A DNA stretch of 64,000 bases, from positions 128,972 through 192,971 of the forward strand of contig NZ_JAKNTA010000003.1 of assembly GCF_022288725.1 (NCBI RefSeq), written 5' to 3'. This DNA comes from Kitasatospora sp. A2-31 (GTDB lineage: Bacteria; Actinomycetota; Actinomycetes; Streptomycetales; Streptomycetaceae). The notes below the pieces were generated by a model that saw only the letters and a list, made by a program, of their open reading frames with translations, did no database searches and had not been told where the DNA came from. Both the position numbers and the translations under genes were made by a program. Shown piece by piece: positions 15,748-27,696 of the stretch (positions within the stretch are counted from its first letter, which is position 1; the number at the start of each line of letters is the position of its first letter).

Positions 15748-16761
15748 TCAGCCGAGCGTCGGCAGCTTGATCAGCACCAGCAGTGCCGCGAGCTGCAGGG
15801 CGGCCGCGCCGGCCGCCTTGCCCCAGGGCAGGTCGTGCACCCGGCGGACCATCGTGGTCAGCAGGACGGCGCAGAGCAGCCAGCTGGCCCAGCCGACCGC
15901 CTGGACGACGACGTTGTCGGACGGCAGCACCAGGGCCAGCAGCAGCCGGGGCGCGTCCGTCGTCCAGCCGATCAGCACGGCCAGGCCGACCGTCGACTTC
16001 CACGGGCCGTCCCCGCCGAACTGGCGGGCCAGCGTGTAGGTGACCGCGCCCAGCGTGGCGCCGGCCAGGGTGAAGCCGATCGCGGCGGCCAGCATCGAGG
16101 TGAGCGCGACGGCGAAGGTCGAGTTGAAGACGTCGTCGCGGGTCATGCCGATGCCGAGCACCGCGAGTGCGCCGTAGACCAGCGAGACGGTCAGCGCGGG
16201 CAGCCAGACCTGGTGGTCGCGGGTGCGGTCGAAGGTGGCGGCGGGGCTGCGGAAGATGCCGACCAGCAGCTCGCGCCAGGTCGGGCGGGGCCCGGTGGCG
16301 TGCGGGGCGGACTGCCCGCCGGCCCGGTAGACGGCGACGTTGTCCTGGCCGTAGCCCTGCTCCTGGCCGTAGCCCTGCTCCTGGCCGTAGCCGCCCGGGC
16401 CGTAGCCGTACGGCCCCGGGCCGTGCTCGCCACCGTACTCGGCCCCGTACCCCTCGCCGTACTGCGGCGGGTACCCCTGGTCGGGGTAGGGGTACGGCGG
16501 CTCGCCCGCGTACGGGTCGCTGCCGACCGGGAAGGCCCGGGTGTGCCCGGGCCGGTCCGCGGCGTACGGGTCGTGCCCCCCGGCCGGCTCCCCGGCCGGC
16601 CCCCCGGGAGCGGAGCCGGGTGCACCCCGGTGCGGGGCGGTGAAGTACTCCGGCCCGTCCGTCTGTCCGTACCCACCGGATGCACCCGCCGAGGGCGGAG
16701 GGGCCGACCACCCGCCACGGGGGTCGGCGCCCTGACCGCTGTCGTATCGATTACCAGCCAC
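15748..16761 (-). CDS. YIP1-family membrane protein with a low-complexity N-terminus
   Basis: A 337-residue protein. About the first 150 residues are glycine-, proline- and tyrosine-rich and include the repeat GYGQEQGYGQEQGYGQ; the rest is a five-helix membrane domain typical of YIP1 (LVYGALAVLGIGM, LAAAIGFTLAGATLGAVTY, LLLALVLP, WLLCAVLLTTMV, LLVLIKLP). Start GTG 16761 (VAGNRYDSGQG) is preferred; the frame remains open upstream but becomes arginine-rich and unlike protein. The disordered N-terminus faces the cytoplasm in most models. Function is unknown; membrane trafficking roles come from eukaryotes only. The gene is adjacent to and tail-oriented toward the AlaX-like gene. Confidence 0.7.
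   Translation of the reverse strand: MAGNRYDSGQGADPRGGWSAPPPSAGASGGYGQTDGPEYFTAPHRGAPGSAPGGPAGEPAGGHDPYAADRPGHTRAFPVGSDPYAGEPPYPYPDQGYPPQYGEGYGAEYGGEHGPGPYGYGPGGYGQEQGYGQEQGYGQDNVAVYRAGGQSAPHATGPRPTWRELLVGIFRSPAATFDRTRDHQVWLPALTVSLVYGALAVLGIGMTRDDVFNSTFAVALTSMLAAAIGFTLAGATLGAVTYTLARQFGGDGPWKSTVGLAVLIGWTTDAPRLLLALVLPSDNVVVQAVGWASWLLCAVLLTTMVRRVHDLPWGKAAGAAALQLAALLVLIKLPTLG
16345..16390 (-). repeat. Tandem 18-bp repeat inside the YIP1 gene
   Basis: Two full copies and a partial third of an 18-bp unit (CTGGCCGTAGCCCTGCTC on the plus strand) encode the GYGQEQ repeats. The in-frame unit suggests slippage within the disordered N-terminus. Confidence 0.8.
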
Positions 16762-16923
16762 GTTCCGACGGTACCCGTCCGGCTGACTCCGCGTCGGCCG
16801 GGAACGGGGCCGGGGCAGCTTTGCAGCGAGCCTGTGACGGCGGTGACGGCGGTGACGGTCGCCCGCCGCGGGCCCGCCCCGCCGGCGCCGCGTCCCGCAC
16901 GGGCGGGCCACGGCCCGGGCCGG

Positions 16924-18072
16924 TCAGCGCTGCGCGGAGACCTTCGGGCCGTGCACCGCCGCGGCCGCCGAGGTGCCCGCCGGGCAACCGCCCGGACCCG
17001 CCGAGGTGCGGACGGCACCGACCGGCAGCAGCGTGCCGCAGGCGATCCGGATGCCGCTCGGCAGCTCGTTGTCCGCCTCCACGATCGCGCCGTCGCCGAT
17101 GACCGCGCCGTCCAGCGAGGTCCGGTCGCCGATGGTGGCGTAGGCACCCACGATCGAGTCCTTGACCAGGGTGTCCGGGCCGATCACCGCGCCGGGCAGG
17201 ACCACGCTGCCCTCGACGATCGCGCCGGCCTCGACGACCGCGCCCTCGGAGATCACCGTGCCGCCGCTGAGCACCGAGCCCGGGTGGACGGTCGAGCCGG
17301 GCAGCAGCAGGGCGTCGCCGGTCGGACCGGGGACGGCCGGGGAGTCCACCTTGCCGAGCACCAGGTCGGCCGAGCCGCGGACGAAGGCCGCCGGGGTGCC
17401 GAGGTCCAGCCAGTACGAGGTGTCCACCACGCCGCGCAGCAGCGCGCCGGTGGCCAGCAGCTCGGGGAAGGTCTCGCGCTCGACGGAGACCTCCCGGCCG
17501 GCCGGGATGCGGTCGATCACGGAGCGGGTGAAGACGTAGCAGCCGGCGTTGATCTGGTCGGTGACGATCTGCTCCGGCGTCTCCGGCTTCTCCAGGAACT
17601 CCAGCACCCGCCCGTTCCCGTCGGTGGGGACGAGCCCGAAGGCGCGCGGGTCCTCGACCCGGGTGAGGTGCAGGGTGACGTCCGCCCCGGCGGCCACGTG
17701 GCCGTCGCGGAGGGCGGCGATGTCGACGCCGGAGAGGATGTCCCCGTTGAAGACCAGGACCGGCTCGTCGGGGCCGCAGGTGAGCCCGGAGGCGGCGTTG
17801 CGGATGGCGCCGCCGGTGCCGAGGGGCTCGCGCTCGGTGAGGTAGACCAGCTCGATCCCGTACGGGGTGCCGTCCTGGAAGTGGTCCTCGAAGACCTCGG
17901 CGAGGTAGGAGGTGGCGAGCACCACGCGGGTGACCCCGGCCGCGGCCGCGCGGGCCAGCTGGTGCGCGATGAACGGAACGCCTGCCACCGGCAGCATGGG
18001 CTTGGGGGTGTGGGTGGTGAGCGGGCGCAGTCGCGTGCCCTTACCACCGACCAGCATGATCGCCTCGGTCAT
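16924..18072 (-). CDS. Sugar-nucleotide pyrophosphorylase (mannose-1-phosphate guanylyltransferase type)
   Basis: A 382-residue enzyme with a nucleotidyltransferase domain (residues about 1-235) starting with the signature MLVGGKGTRLRPLTTHTPKP, and a metal-binding FNGDILSGVD. A C-terminal left-handed beta-helix of hexapeptide repeats (VEAGAIVEGSVVLPGAVIG) follows. Such proteins make NDP-sugars from sugar-1-phosphates; GDP-mannose is the usual product in actinobacteria, feeding glycolipids and protein mannosylation. Nucleotide specificity is inferred, not read. ATG 18072 is the start. Upstream is a 310-base gap whose only visible structure is the terminator at 18311-18353. Confidence 0.8.
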   Translation of the reverse strand: MTEAIMLVGGKGTRLRPLTTHTPKPMLPVAGVPFIAHQLARAAAAGVTRVVLATSYLAEVFEDHFQDGTPYGIELVYLTEREPLGTGGAIRNAASGLTCGPDEPVLVFNGDILSGVDIAALRDGHVAAGADVTLHLTRVEDPRAFGLVPTDGNGRVLEFLEKPETPEQIVTDQINAGCYVFTRSVIDRIPAGREVSVERETFPELLATGALLRGVVDTSYWLDLGTPAAFVRGSADLVLGKVDSPAVPGPTGDALLLPGSTVHPGSVLSGGTVISEGAVVEAGAIVEGSVVLPGAVIGPDTLVKDSIVGAYATIGDRTSLDGAVIGDGAIVEADNELPSGIRIACGTLLPVGAVRTSAGPGGCPAGTSAAAAVHGPKVSAQR

Positions 18073-18310
18073 GGTCTGCGCTGTTCCCCTTGTGGTCTCT
18101 GCGGCCCGGCCCGGCGGGCCGATACCTCCGTCAGTGGTCAGGACACCCGTCCGGTGGGCCGGAACGGGGCGACCGGCACAGGGCCGGTCAGGCGCCTACT
18201 GTATTTCCTTCCAACGCGGGCGCGGTCAGGCGGCCGTGCCATCGGCACCGACCCCTCACCGGTCCCGCCCTCCGCGGATGGGCGCCGCGGGCGCCGCCGC
18301 GGGCCCAAAA

Positions 18311-18353
18311 GCCCGGCCCGGCGGGCGCTCTCGCGGCGTCCACCGGGCCGGGC
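18311..18353 (-). terminator. Terminator of the Fe-S oxidoreductase gene
   Basis: Inverted repeat GCCCGGCCCGG / CCGGGCCGGGC (11 bp, 21-base loop), followed on the minus strand by TTTTGGG. It lies in the gap 18073-18382, which holds nothing else I can support. Confidence 0.6.
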
Positions 18354-18382
18354 AGTTGTAGCAGAACTGTCGAACGGGGGCG

Positions 18383-20605
18383 CTACGCGTCCACGGTCTC
18401 CGGCTGCTCCGCCGCGGCGGGCGGGGTCGCCTTGACCGAGTCGAGCAGCAGCTGGGCCACGTCGACGACCTTCAGGTGCTCCTTGGCCGCACCCTCGTTC
18501 TTCTTCCCGTTGACCGAGTCGGAGAGCATCACCAGGCAGAACGGGCAGGCGGTGGAGACGATGTCCGGGTTGAGGGACAGCGCCTCGTCCACGCGCTCGG
18601 TGTTGATCCGCTTGCCGATGCGCTCCTCCATCCACATCCGCGCGCCGCCGGCGCCGCAGCAGAAGCCGCGCTCCTTGTGGCGGTGCATCTCCTGCTGGCG
18701 CAGACCCGGGACCTTGTCCATGATCTCGCGCGGCGGGCTGTAGACCTTGTTGTGGCGGCCCAGGTAGCAGGGGTCGTGGTAGGTGATCAGGCCCTCGACC
18801 GGGTTGACCGGGACGAGCTTGCCCTCGTCGATCAGGTGCTGCAGCAGCTGGGTGTGGTGGATGACCTCGAAGTGGCCGCCCAGCTGCGGGTACTCGTTGG
18901 CGATGGTGTTGAAGCAGTGCGGGCAGGTGGCGACGATCCGCTTCTTGGGCGCGTCCTCCAGCGCCGCGTTCAGCGTCTCGACGTTCTGCGCGCCGAGCAT
19001 CTGGAAGAGGAACTCGTTGCCCAGGCGGCGGGCGGAGTCACCGGTGCAGGACTCCTCCTTGCCGAGGATCGCGAACTGCACGCCCGCGGTGTGCAGCAGC
19101 TCCGCGAAGGCCTTGGTGGTCTTCTTGGCGCGGTCCTCCAGAGCGCCGGCGCAGCCGACCCAGTAGAGGTACTCGACCTCGGCGGGGTCGATGTCCTCGC
19201 CGATCACCGGCACCTCGATGCCGGTCTCCTTCTTGAGCTCCTTGACCCAGTCCAGGCGGGCCTTGGTGGCCATGCCCCACGGGTTGCCCTTGTTCTCCAG
19301 GTTCTTGAGCATCGTCCCGGCCTCGGTCGGGAACGAGGACTCGATCATCACCTGGTAGCGGCGCATGTCGACGATGTGGTCGATGTGCTCGATGTCCACC
19401 GGGCACTGCTCGACGCAGGCGCCGCAGGTGGTGCAGGACCAGAGGACGTCCGGGTCGATGACGCCGTTCTCCTCGGCGGTGCCGATCAGCGGGCGCTCGG
19501 CCTCGGCCAGGGCGGCCGCCGGAACGTCCTTGAGCTGCTCGGCGGTGGCGCGCTCCGCGCCCTCCATGTCCTTGCCGCCGCCGGCCAGCAGGTACGGCGC
19601 CTTGCCGAAGGCGTGCTCGCGCAGGCTCATGATGAGCAGCTTGGGCGAGAGCGGCTTGCCGGTGTTCCAGGCGGGGCACTGCGACTGGCAGCGGCCGCAC
19701 TCGGTGCAGGTGGAGAAGTCGAGGATGCCCTTCCAGGAGAAGTGCTCGACCTGGGAGACGCCGAAGACGGCGTCGTCGGCCGGGTCCTCGAAGTCGATCG
19801 GCTGGCCGCCGCTGGTCATCGGGCGCAGGGCGCCGAGCGCGGTGCCGCCGTCCTCCTCGCGCTTGAAGTAGATGTTGAAGAAGCCCAGGAAGCGGTGCCA
19901 GGCCACGCCCATCGAGGGGTTGAGGCCGATGGTGGTCGCCCACGCGAAGGAGATGCAGATCTTCAGCATCGCGAAGAGGTAGACCAGGTTCTCCAGCGTG
20001 CCGTGCGACAGCCCGCTCAGCGCGGAGACGATCGGGTACGAGACCAGGTGCTCCGGCCCGTACGAGTCGACGCCGGCGAGGGCGCCCTCCAGGGCGCGCA
20101 GCATGGTGATGCAGAGGCCGATGCCGAGGATCGTGTACTCGACGTAGAAGGCCTGCCAGGCGATCGAGCCGGCGAAGCGCGACTTGCGGCCGGACTTCGA
20201 CGGCAGGCTGAGCAGCCGGACCACCATCAGGGTCAGGATGCCCAGGGTGGTCAGGGTGCCGAGCAGCTCGACGAAGAGCTGCCAGAGCATCCAGTGGCCG
20301 ATGATCGGCAGCGCGAACTCGGCGTCGAACAGCTGGCCGAAGGCGTTGACGATGGTCAGCACCAGGCTGAAGAAGCCGACCGCGACGAACCAGTGCGCGA
20401 CGCCGACGACGCCCCACTTGTTCATGCGGGTGTGGCCGACGAACTCGACGGCCACGGTCTTCACGCGCTGGACGGGCTGGCCGAAGCGGGTGGGATCGGA
20501 CTGGCCGGTCCGCACCACCTTGAAGATGTACATCGCCGCACGGGCGGCGAGCGCGGTGCCGATCACAAACGTGACCAGCGAGATGACGATCGCTGCTAGC
20601 TGCAT
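18383..20605 (-). CDS. Membrane-anchored Fe-S oxidoreductase (heterodisulfide-reductase-like, CCG domains)
   Basis: A 740-residue protein. The N-terminal 250 residues hold about five to six membrane helices resembling a heme-binding nitrate-reductase-gamma fold. Then two 4Fe-4S clusters follow: C300, C303, C306, C310 in CTECGRCQSQCP, and C391, C394, C397, C401 in CTTCGACVEQCP. Two cysteine-rich CCG domains close the protein, the second with HDPCYLGR and FCCGAGG. This architecture moves electrons between the membrane quinone pool and a partner; the donor is not known for the actinobacterial form. ATG 20605 is the start. The gene is divergent from dnaK with a 336-base regulatory gap. Confidence 0.85.
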   Translation of the reverse strand: MQLAAIVISLVTFVIGTALAARAAMYIFKVVRTGQSDPTRFGQPVQRVKTVAVEFVGHTRMNKWGVVGVAHWFVAVGFFSLVLTIVNAFGQLFDAEFALPIIGHWMLWQLFVELLGTLTTLGILTLMVVRLLSLPSKSGRKSRFAGSIAWQAFYVEYTILGIGLCITMLRALEGALAGVDSYGPEHLVSYPIVSALSGLSHGTLENLVYLFAMLKICISFAWATTIGLNPSMGVAWHRFLGFFNIYFKREEDGGTALGALRPMTSGGQPIDFEDPADDAVFGVSQVEHFSWKGILDFSTCTECGRCQSQCPAWNTGKPLSPKLLIMSLREHAFGKAPYLLAGGGKDMEGAERATAEQLKDVPAAALAEAERPLIGTAEENGVIDPDVLWSCTTCGACVEQCPVDIEHIDHIVDMRRYQVMIESSFPTEAGTMLKNLENKGNPWGMATKARLDWVKELKKETGIEVPVIGEDIDPAEVEYLYWVGCAGALEDRAKKTTKAFAELLHTAGVQFAILGKEESCTGDSARRLGNEFLFQMLGAQNVETLNAALEDAPKKRIVATCPHCFNTIANEYPQLGGHFEVIHHTQLLQHLIDEGKLVPVNPVEGLITYHDPCYLGRHNKVYSPPREIMDKVPGLRQQEMHRHKERGFCCGAGGARMWMEERIGKRINTERVDEALSLNPDIVSTACPFCLVMLSDSVNGKKNEGAAKEHLKVVDVAQLLLDSVKATPPAAAEQPETVDA

Positions 20606-20752
20606 CGGCTCTCCGTCTCCTGCGGCATTCGAGGGGTGCAGTCTCTCCGGGGTCAGTGTACTCGTCGGTAACTTACAGGGCCGACGGGCGGGACATTACC
20701 GTTTGTCAACTCTTCTCCTGAAGATGCTCACGGTATGGCGGCAGTCACGTAA

Positions 20753-23406
<2,654 letters not shown>

Positions 23407-23528
23407 CCACCCGTGACAGCTGAGACCCTGTGCGCTGCGGAGTCGTACGCCGGCCAGTACGGCGGCCGGCTCCGCAGCGCCGTACCTGTTGACGCCGTAA
23501 CCGTTGACTCTGGGAGGTGGCGGGAGCC

Positions 23529-24680
23529 ATGAGCGGCAAGGATTTTGTGGAGAAGGACTACTACAAGGTCCTCGGCGTGCCCAAGGACGCCTCCGCCACC
23601 GAGATCAAGAAGACCTACCGCAAGCTGGCGCGCGAGTTCCACCCCGACGCCAACAAGGGCGACACCAAGGCCGAGGACCGCTTCAAGGACATCTCCGAGG
23701 CCTACGACGTCCTGTCGGACGAGAAGCGCCGCAAGGAGTACGACGAGGCGCGCGCCCTCTTCGCCAACGGCGGCTTCCGCGCCGGCGGCCCCGGCGGCGG
23801 CACCTACGGCTTCGACTTCGGCGACCTCTTCAGCGGCAGCCAGGGCGGCTCCGCCGGCGGGCTCGGCGACGTCTTCGGCGGCCTCTTCAACCGCGGCGGC
23901 GGCCGGCAGGCCCAGCCGCGGCGCGGCGCCGACGTCGAGACCGAGGTGACGCTCTCCTTCGAGGAGGCCGTCGACGGCGCGACCGTCCCGCTGCGGATGA
24001 CCAGCCAGGCCCCCTGCCGCACCTGCAGCGGCACCGGCGCCAAGGCCGGCACCACCCCCCGGGTCTGTCCGACCTGCGTCGGCGCCGGCACCGTCAGCCG
24101 CGGTCAGGGCGCCTTCGCCCTCTCCGAGCCCTGCCGGGACTGCCGAGGCCGCGGCATGATCGTCGACGACCCGTGCCCCGACTGCCACGGCAGCGGCCGG
24201 GCCAGCTCGGCCCGCACCATGCAGGTGCGGATCCCGGCCGGCGTCCAGGACGCCCAGCGCATCCGCCTCAAGGGCAAGGGCGCCCAGGGCGAGCGCGGCG
24301 GCCAGCCCGGCGACCTCTACGTCACCGTGCACGTCGACCCGCACCCGGTCTTCGGCCGCAAGGCCGACAACCTCACCGTGACCGTACCGGTCTCCTTCCC
24401 GGAGGCCGCCCTGGGCGGCACCATCGAGGTACCGACGCTGAACGGCCCCTCGGTGAAGCTGAAGCTGCCCCCGGGCAGTGCCAACGGCCTCACCCTGCGG
24501 GCCCGCGGCAAGGGCGCCACCCGCAAGGACGGCACCCGCGGCGACCTCCTGGTCACCGTGGAGGTCGTGGTGCCGCAGCACGTCACCGGCGACGCGCTGG
24601 CGGCCCTGGAGCAGTACCGCGAGGCCACCGCCTCGAACGACCCGCGTGCCGCCCTCTTCAAGGCGGCGGAGGGAGCGTGA
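23529..24680 (+). CDS. dnaJ: Hsp40 co-chaperone DnaJ
   Basis: A 383-residue type I J-protein. The J domain is at residues about 9-75, with HPD in FHPDANKG; a glycine/phenylalanine-rich linker follows. The zinc region has four CxxCxGxG repeats (CRTCSGTG, CPTCVGAG, CRDCRGRG, CPDCHGSG), then two substrate-binding beta-domains. It stimulates DnaK ATPase and delivers clients. ATG 23529 is chosen over GTG 23517 because GGGAG precedes it and the J domain is near the N-terminus. hspR begins 7 bases after its stop. Confidence 0.96.
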   Translation: MSGKDFVEKDYYKVLGVPKDASATEIKKTYRKLAREFHPDANKGDTKAEDRFKDISEAYDVLSDEKRRKEYDEARALFANGGFRAGGPGGGTYGFDFGDLFSGSQGGSAGGLGDVFGGLFNRGGGRQAQPRRGADVETEVTLSFEEAVDGATVPLRMTSQAPCRTCSGTGAKAGTTPRVCPTCVGAGTVSRGQGAFALSEPCRDCRGRGMIVDDPCPDCHGSGRASSARTMQVRIPAGVQDAQRIRLKGKGAQGERGGQPGDLYVTVHVDPHPVFGRKADNLTVTVPVSFPEAALGGTIEVPTLNGPSVKLKLPPGSANGLTLRARGKGATRKDGTRGDLLVTVEVVVPQHVTGDALAALEQYREATASNDPRAALFKAAEGA

Positions 24681-24687
24681 CGACCAG

Positions 24688-25206
24688 ATGACCCCCGACA
24701 GCACCGCACGCGGCCCGATCGGCCCCGGGATCGGCGAGGGCCTGCCCGGCTCCGCCGCACCGCGCGCCCGCCGCACCGCCCCTCCGCCGCAGTACGTCCT
24801 CACCGAGGACACCCCGGTGTACGTGATCTCGGTCGCGGCCGAGCTCTCCGGCCTGCACCCGCAGACCCTGCGGCAGTACGACCGGCTCGGCCTGGTCTGC
24901 CCGGACCGCACGGCCGGCCGCGGACGCCGCTACTCGGCCCGGGACATCCAGCAGCTGCGCGAGGTCCAGCGGCTCTCCCAGGACGAGGGCATCAACCTGG
25001 CCGGCATCAAGCGGATCATCGAACTGGAGAACCAGGTCACCGCGCTCCAGTCCCGCATCGCGGAACTGATCGACTCGCTGGAGGGCGCCGCCACCGCGCT
25101 CCAGCAGCGCGAGGCCGCCGTGCACGCCTCGTACCGCCGCGATCTGGTCCCGTACCAGCCGCCGACCCAGTCGAGCGCGCTCGTCGTCTGGCGGCCGAAG
25201 CGCTGA
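24688..25206 (+). CDS. hspR: MerR-family heat-shock repressor HspR
   Basis: A 172-residue repressor. The MerR helix-turn-helix is at residues about 45-80 (VYVISVAAELSGLHPQTLRQ then YDRLGLVCPDR), followed by RYSARDIQQLREVQ and a coiled-coil dimer helix (IIELENQVTALQSRIAELI). In Streptomyces HspR binds HAIR sites and uses DnaK as co-repressor, giving feedback control. The operators seen before dnaK (20848-20920) and clpB (31458-31478) are its expected targets. It is the last gene of the operon, 7 bases after dnaJ. A 35-residue proline/arginine-rich N-terminal extension is present. Confidence 0.95.
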   Translation: MTPDSTARGPIGPGIGEGLPGSAAPRARRTAPPPQYVLTEDTPVYVISVAAELSGLHPQTLRQYDRLGLVCPDRTAGRGRRYSARDIQQLREVQRLSQDEGINLAGIKRIIELENQVTALQSRIAELIDSLEGAATALQQREAAVHASYRRDLVPYQPPTQSSALVVWRPKR

Positions 25207-25407
25207 CCGGCCCACGCACCGACGGCCGCCGGTTCCCTCCTGAACGGGGGGTGCCGGCGGCTCGGTGTTTGATGAGAGGCTGCCACTCGACACCCCGCCG
25301 CGAGCCGGTGGAACAATGCCTGATCCCGAACCCGACCCACGACCTAAGATCGCCGGCGGGGGCGCGTACGGTCCTGGAGCCAATCTGTCGTCGAGAAGGA
25401 GCCGCGA

Positions 25408-26436
25408 ATGAGCGGGAGGGACGACTCCACCGCTGGCGTCGGCACGCAGGGCACCCTGTCCGCAGGCGCCCACGATCTCTATCTCGCGGTTATCCGCACG
25501 CACGGCCGTATCGCGCGCAAGGAAGTGGCGGAATCCGAGTACAGCTATCTCAGCGAACTGCTGGACATCGGCCTTCTCGTCCCCGACACGGATGATCCGC
25601 ACGTTCTGCTGGCCGCCGATCCGCAGCAGCTCTCGTCCGGCCTGAGCGCCACCTGGCAGCGCCAGGCGCTGGAACTCCTGGCCCGCGCAATAGCCATACC
25701 CGGCGACCTCCAGGGGCTCGCCGACGCCTTTCACAACCCGGACGCCACCGGGGGGACGGTCGAATACGTCCGCGGCAAGGCGATCATCAATCAGCGCATC
25801 AATCACGCCGTCGCCTCGGCGAAGGAAGAGGTGCTCGCCGCCCAACCCGGCGGTCCCCGGCCACCGGAGGTCCTCTCCCAAACCCTCGCCGAGGACCTCG
25901 AGGATTTGCGGCGGGGAATCTCCGCGCGGACCATCTACCACCCGAGCACCCGGTACCACGCGCCGACCAGGGACTACGTGGCGACGCTCACCGAGGCCGG
26001 CGGGAGGTTCCGCACGCTGGACGAGCCGTACACCCGGCTGATCATCGTCGACCGGGCGCTGGCCGTCATTCCGGTGGCCGAGGACCTGAACCTGGCCGCG
26101 TTCATCCACGACCCGGCGGTCATCCACTTCCTGACGCACGAGGTGTTCGAGCGCAACTGGAACCGCGGGCTCGACTTCAGCGGCGGGCGGACCGTGCCCC
26201 AGCAGGTGGTGTCCCGGATGCGGCAGACGATCATCGACCTGCTGCTCGACGGCACCAACCACAGAGTCATCGCCCGCCGGCTCGGCATCAGCGAACGCAC
26301 CCTGGCCCGCCACCTCGCCGAGATGCGGGAGGACTACAACGTGGAATCGCTGTTCCAGCTGGGGTACGCGCTGGCGCGGTCGTCACGGGAGTCCCACCAC
26401 GGGCCTGCCAATCCCGCCGCACCCCGGCACGGGTGA
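25408..26436 (+). CDS. LuxR-HTH regulator with a TrmB/PLD-like sensor domain
   Basis: A 342-residue regulator. The C-terminal LuxR-type helix-turn-helix (HRVIARRLGISERTLARHL, about residues 290-312) follows a central domain (about 120-270) with EEVLAAQPG and RTIYHPSTRY, as in TrmB-like C-terminal domains. The N-terminal region (YLAVIRTHGRIARKEVAE) looks like a winged helix. A paralogue lies at 27697-28698 on the other strand, sharing EVLxAQPG, RTIYxP, RTLDEP and the HTH. ATG 25408 has GAGAAGGAGC about 6 bases upstream. A small peptide gene is convergent 29 bases beyond its stop. Ligand and targets are unknown. Confidence 0.75.
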   Translation: MSGRDDSTAGVGTQGTLSAGAHDLYLAVIRTHGRIARKEVAESEYSYLSELLDIGLLVPDTDDPHVLLAADPQQLSSGLSATWQRQALELLARAIAIPGDLQGLADAFHNPDATGGTVEYVRGKAIINQRINHAVASAKEEVLAAQPGGPRPPEVLSQTLAEDLEDLRRGISARTIYHPSTRYHAPTRDYVATLTEAGGRFRTLDEPYTRLIIVDRALAVIPVAEDLNLAAFIHDPAVIHFLTHEVFERNWNRGLDFSGGRTVPQQVVSRMRQTIIDLLLDGTNHRVIARRLGISERTLARHLAEMREDYNVESLFQLGYALARSSRESHHGPANPAAPRHG

Positions 26437-26464
26437 GCGGCGAGATTCGCAGTCCAACCGACTG

Positions 26465-26671
26465 TCAGGTCCAGGAGTGGTCCTGGTCCAGCAGCAGAGC
26501 GGAAGCCTGATCGGAAACGCCGTTCGCGCCGTCCTCGGAAACCGAGTAATTGACATGAACGTAACGATCAGCATCATGGCCAGTGGCAAAAGCACCGGCG
26601 CCAAGCATCACGAGGACGCCGGCGGCCATCGTCACCATGACCGTCCGAGCAGCCCGACGTATACGAGACAT
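26465..26671 (-). CDS. Small predicted secreted peptide
   Basis: A 68-residue peptide. The N-terminus is a signal peptide: a basic stretch RIRRAARTV, a hydrophobic core VMVTMAAGVLVMLGAG and a likely cleavage after AFA at about residue 29. The mature part is about 39 residues, acidic, without cysteines (DADRYVHVNYSVSEDGANG...). ATG 26671 has GATGAGG seven bases upstream. I do not recognise a family. It lies between two LuxR-type regulators, convergent with one. It could be a secreted signal, an enzyme inhibitor or a cell-wall peptide; none of these is shown. Confidence 0.55.
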   Translation of the reverse strand: MSRIRRAARTVMVTMAAGVLVMLGAGAFATGHDADRYVHVNYSVSEDGANGVSDQASALLLDQDHSWT

Positions 26672-26982
26672 GCGCGCACCTCATCCTCTAGTGGCGCGTC
26701 GGTATCGAATGCACGCGCGACGCACCGTCAAACGATCAGATGGTGCCACACGGCAGTTCTGACTGTCACGGGCGCACTCACGTCGGAGGGTGTCATCTCT
26801 CTGCCATGCAGACGGATGCCACCAGGCATCAGTGGACTGGTGACTCTACTCGGTGGACGATCAACTAACGCCTCTTCCCGGCGTTGGTACAGCGAATAAT
26901 CCCTGTGATTGTCCCGCCCTGATCTCCACACCCGGTGTCGGCCAGGAGCAGCCGAGCCGACGCCCTTCCCCCGGAGTCGACA
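26672..26982. other. Divergent intergenic region (311 bases)
   Basis: Lies between the small peptide gene (minus) and the deoxyribosyltransferase-like gene (plus) and should hold both promoters. It is visibly less GC-rich than its surroundings. I see no confident -35/-10 pair or gene. Confidence 0.5.
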
Positions 26983-27597
26983 ATGACCGAGCCCTACCTG
27001 CGTCACCACGACAGCCAGGCCCACGAGGGCCGGCGTGCACGGGTCTTCCTGGCCGCACCGCTGATGCGGCTGACCGGCCCGGCGGACAGCGTGGTGACCC
27101 TGGCCAGCCGGACGCGGCTGACGACGCTCCGCACCACCCTGCTCCGCAGCGGCGCCGCCGTGTACAGCGCCCACCACAGCGACGCGTGGACCGTGTCCGG
27201 CCGGGCCCCCGAGCCCCGGGTCCCCTCGGACTTCCGCGCGCTGCAGTCCGCCGACCTCGTCTTCGCCTACGTCGGTGCGCCGCTCTCCGCGGGCGTGAGC
27301 CTGGAGCTCGGCTGGGCCTCGGCCCTGCGCAAGCCCATCGTGCTGCTGGTGGACGAGGCGATCACGCACAATCCGCTCATCGCCACCATCGAGCAGGTCG
27401 CCCCGGTCCTGCCGCTGGTCTTCGACGACACCTGGTCGCAGGAGGCCCTCCACCACACCGTGGAGACCGCCCTGGACTGGGCCGGCATGGCGCTCTCGCT
27501 GCGCGAGGGCTTCTGGACCGCCCCGGGCGAGCAGTTCACCGTCCCGCGCCAGCAGCCCCCGACCGGCTACTGGCCCACCGGTGCGGCCACCGGCTGA
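26983..27597 (+). CDS. Nucleoside 2-deoxyribosyltransferase-like protein
   Basis: A 204-residue protein with a Rossmann-like layout: VFLAAPLMRL at the N-terminus, then DFRALQSADLVFAYVGAPLS and SLELGWASALRKPIVLLVDE. These resemble the nucleoside deoxyribosyltransferase fold, in which an aspartate/glutamate pair in a GxxxELG-type segment (here GVSLELGWA) contacts the nucleoside. Similar proteins also work as nucleotide-processing or sensor (SLOG-like) domains, so the activity is uncertain. ATG 26983 has GGAG seven bases upstream. It lies between the two paralogous LuxR-type regulators, convergent with the second one. Confidence 0.6.
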   Translation: MTEPYLRHHDSQAHEGRRARVFLAAPLMRLTGPADSVVTLASRTRLTTLRTTLLRSGAAVYSAHHSDAWTVSGRAPEPRVPSDFRALQSADLVFAYVGAPLSAGVSLELGWASALRKPIVLLVDEAITHNPLIATIEQVAPVLPLVFDDTWSQEALHHTVETALDWAGMALSLREGFWTAPGEQFTVPRQQPPTGYWPTGAATG

Positions 27598-27696
27598 CCA
27601 CCGCCCCCGGCTGACCGCGGCGGCCCGCACCGGGCGGCCGAGCGGCCGCCCCGGCCCCCACGCGGCCGTCCGTGCGGAGGGCCGGGGCGGCCTCGC

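Noticed and set aside
15835..18435. An 866-residue plus-strand frame over the YIP1 and sugar-nucleotide genes
   Set aside because: Arginine/glycine-rich shadow with no domain.
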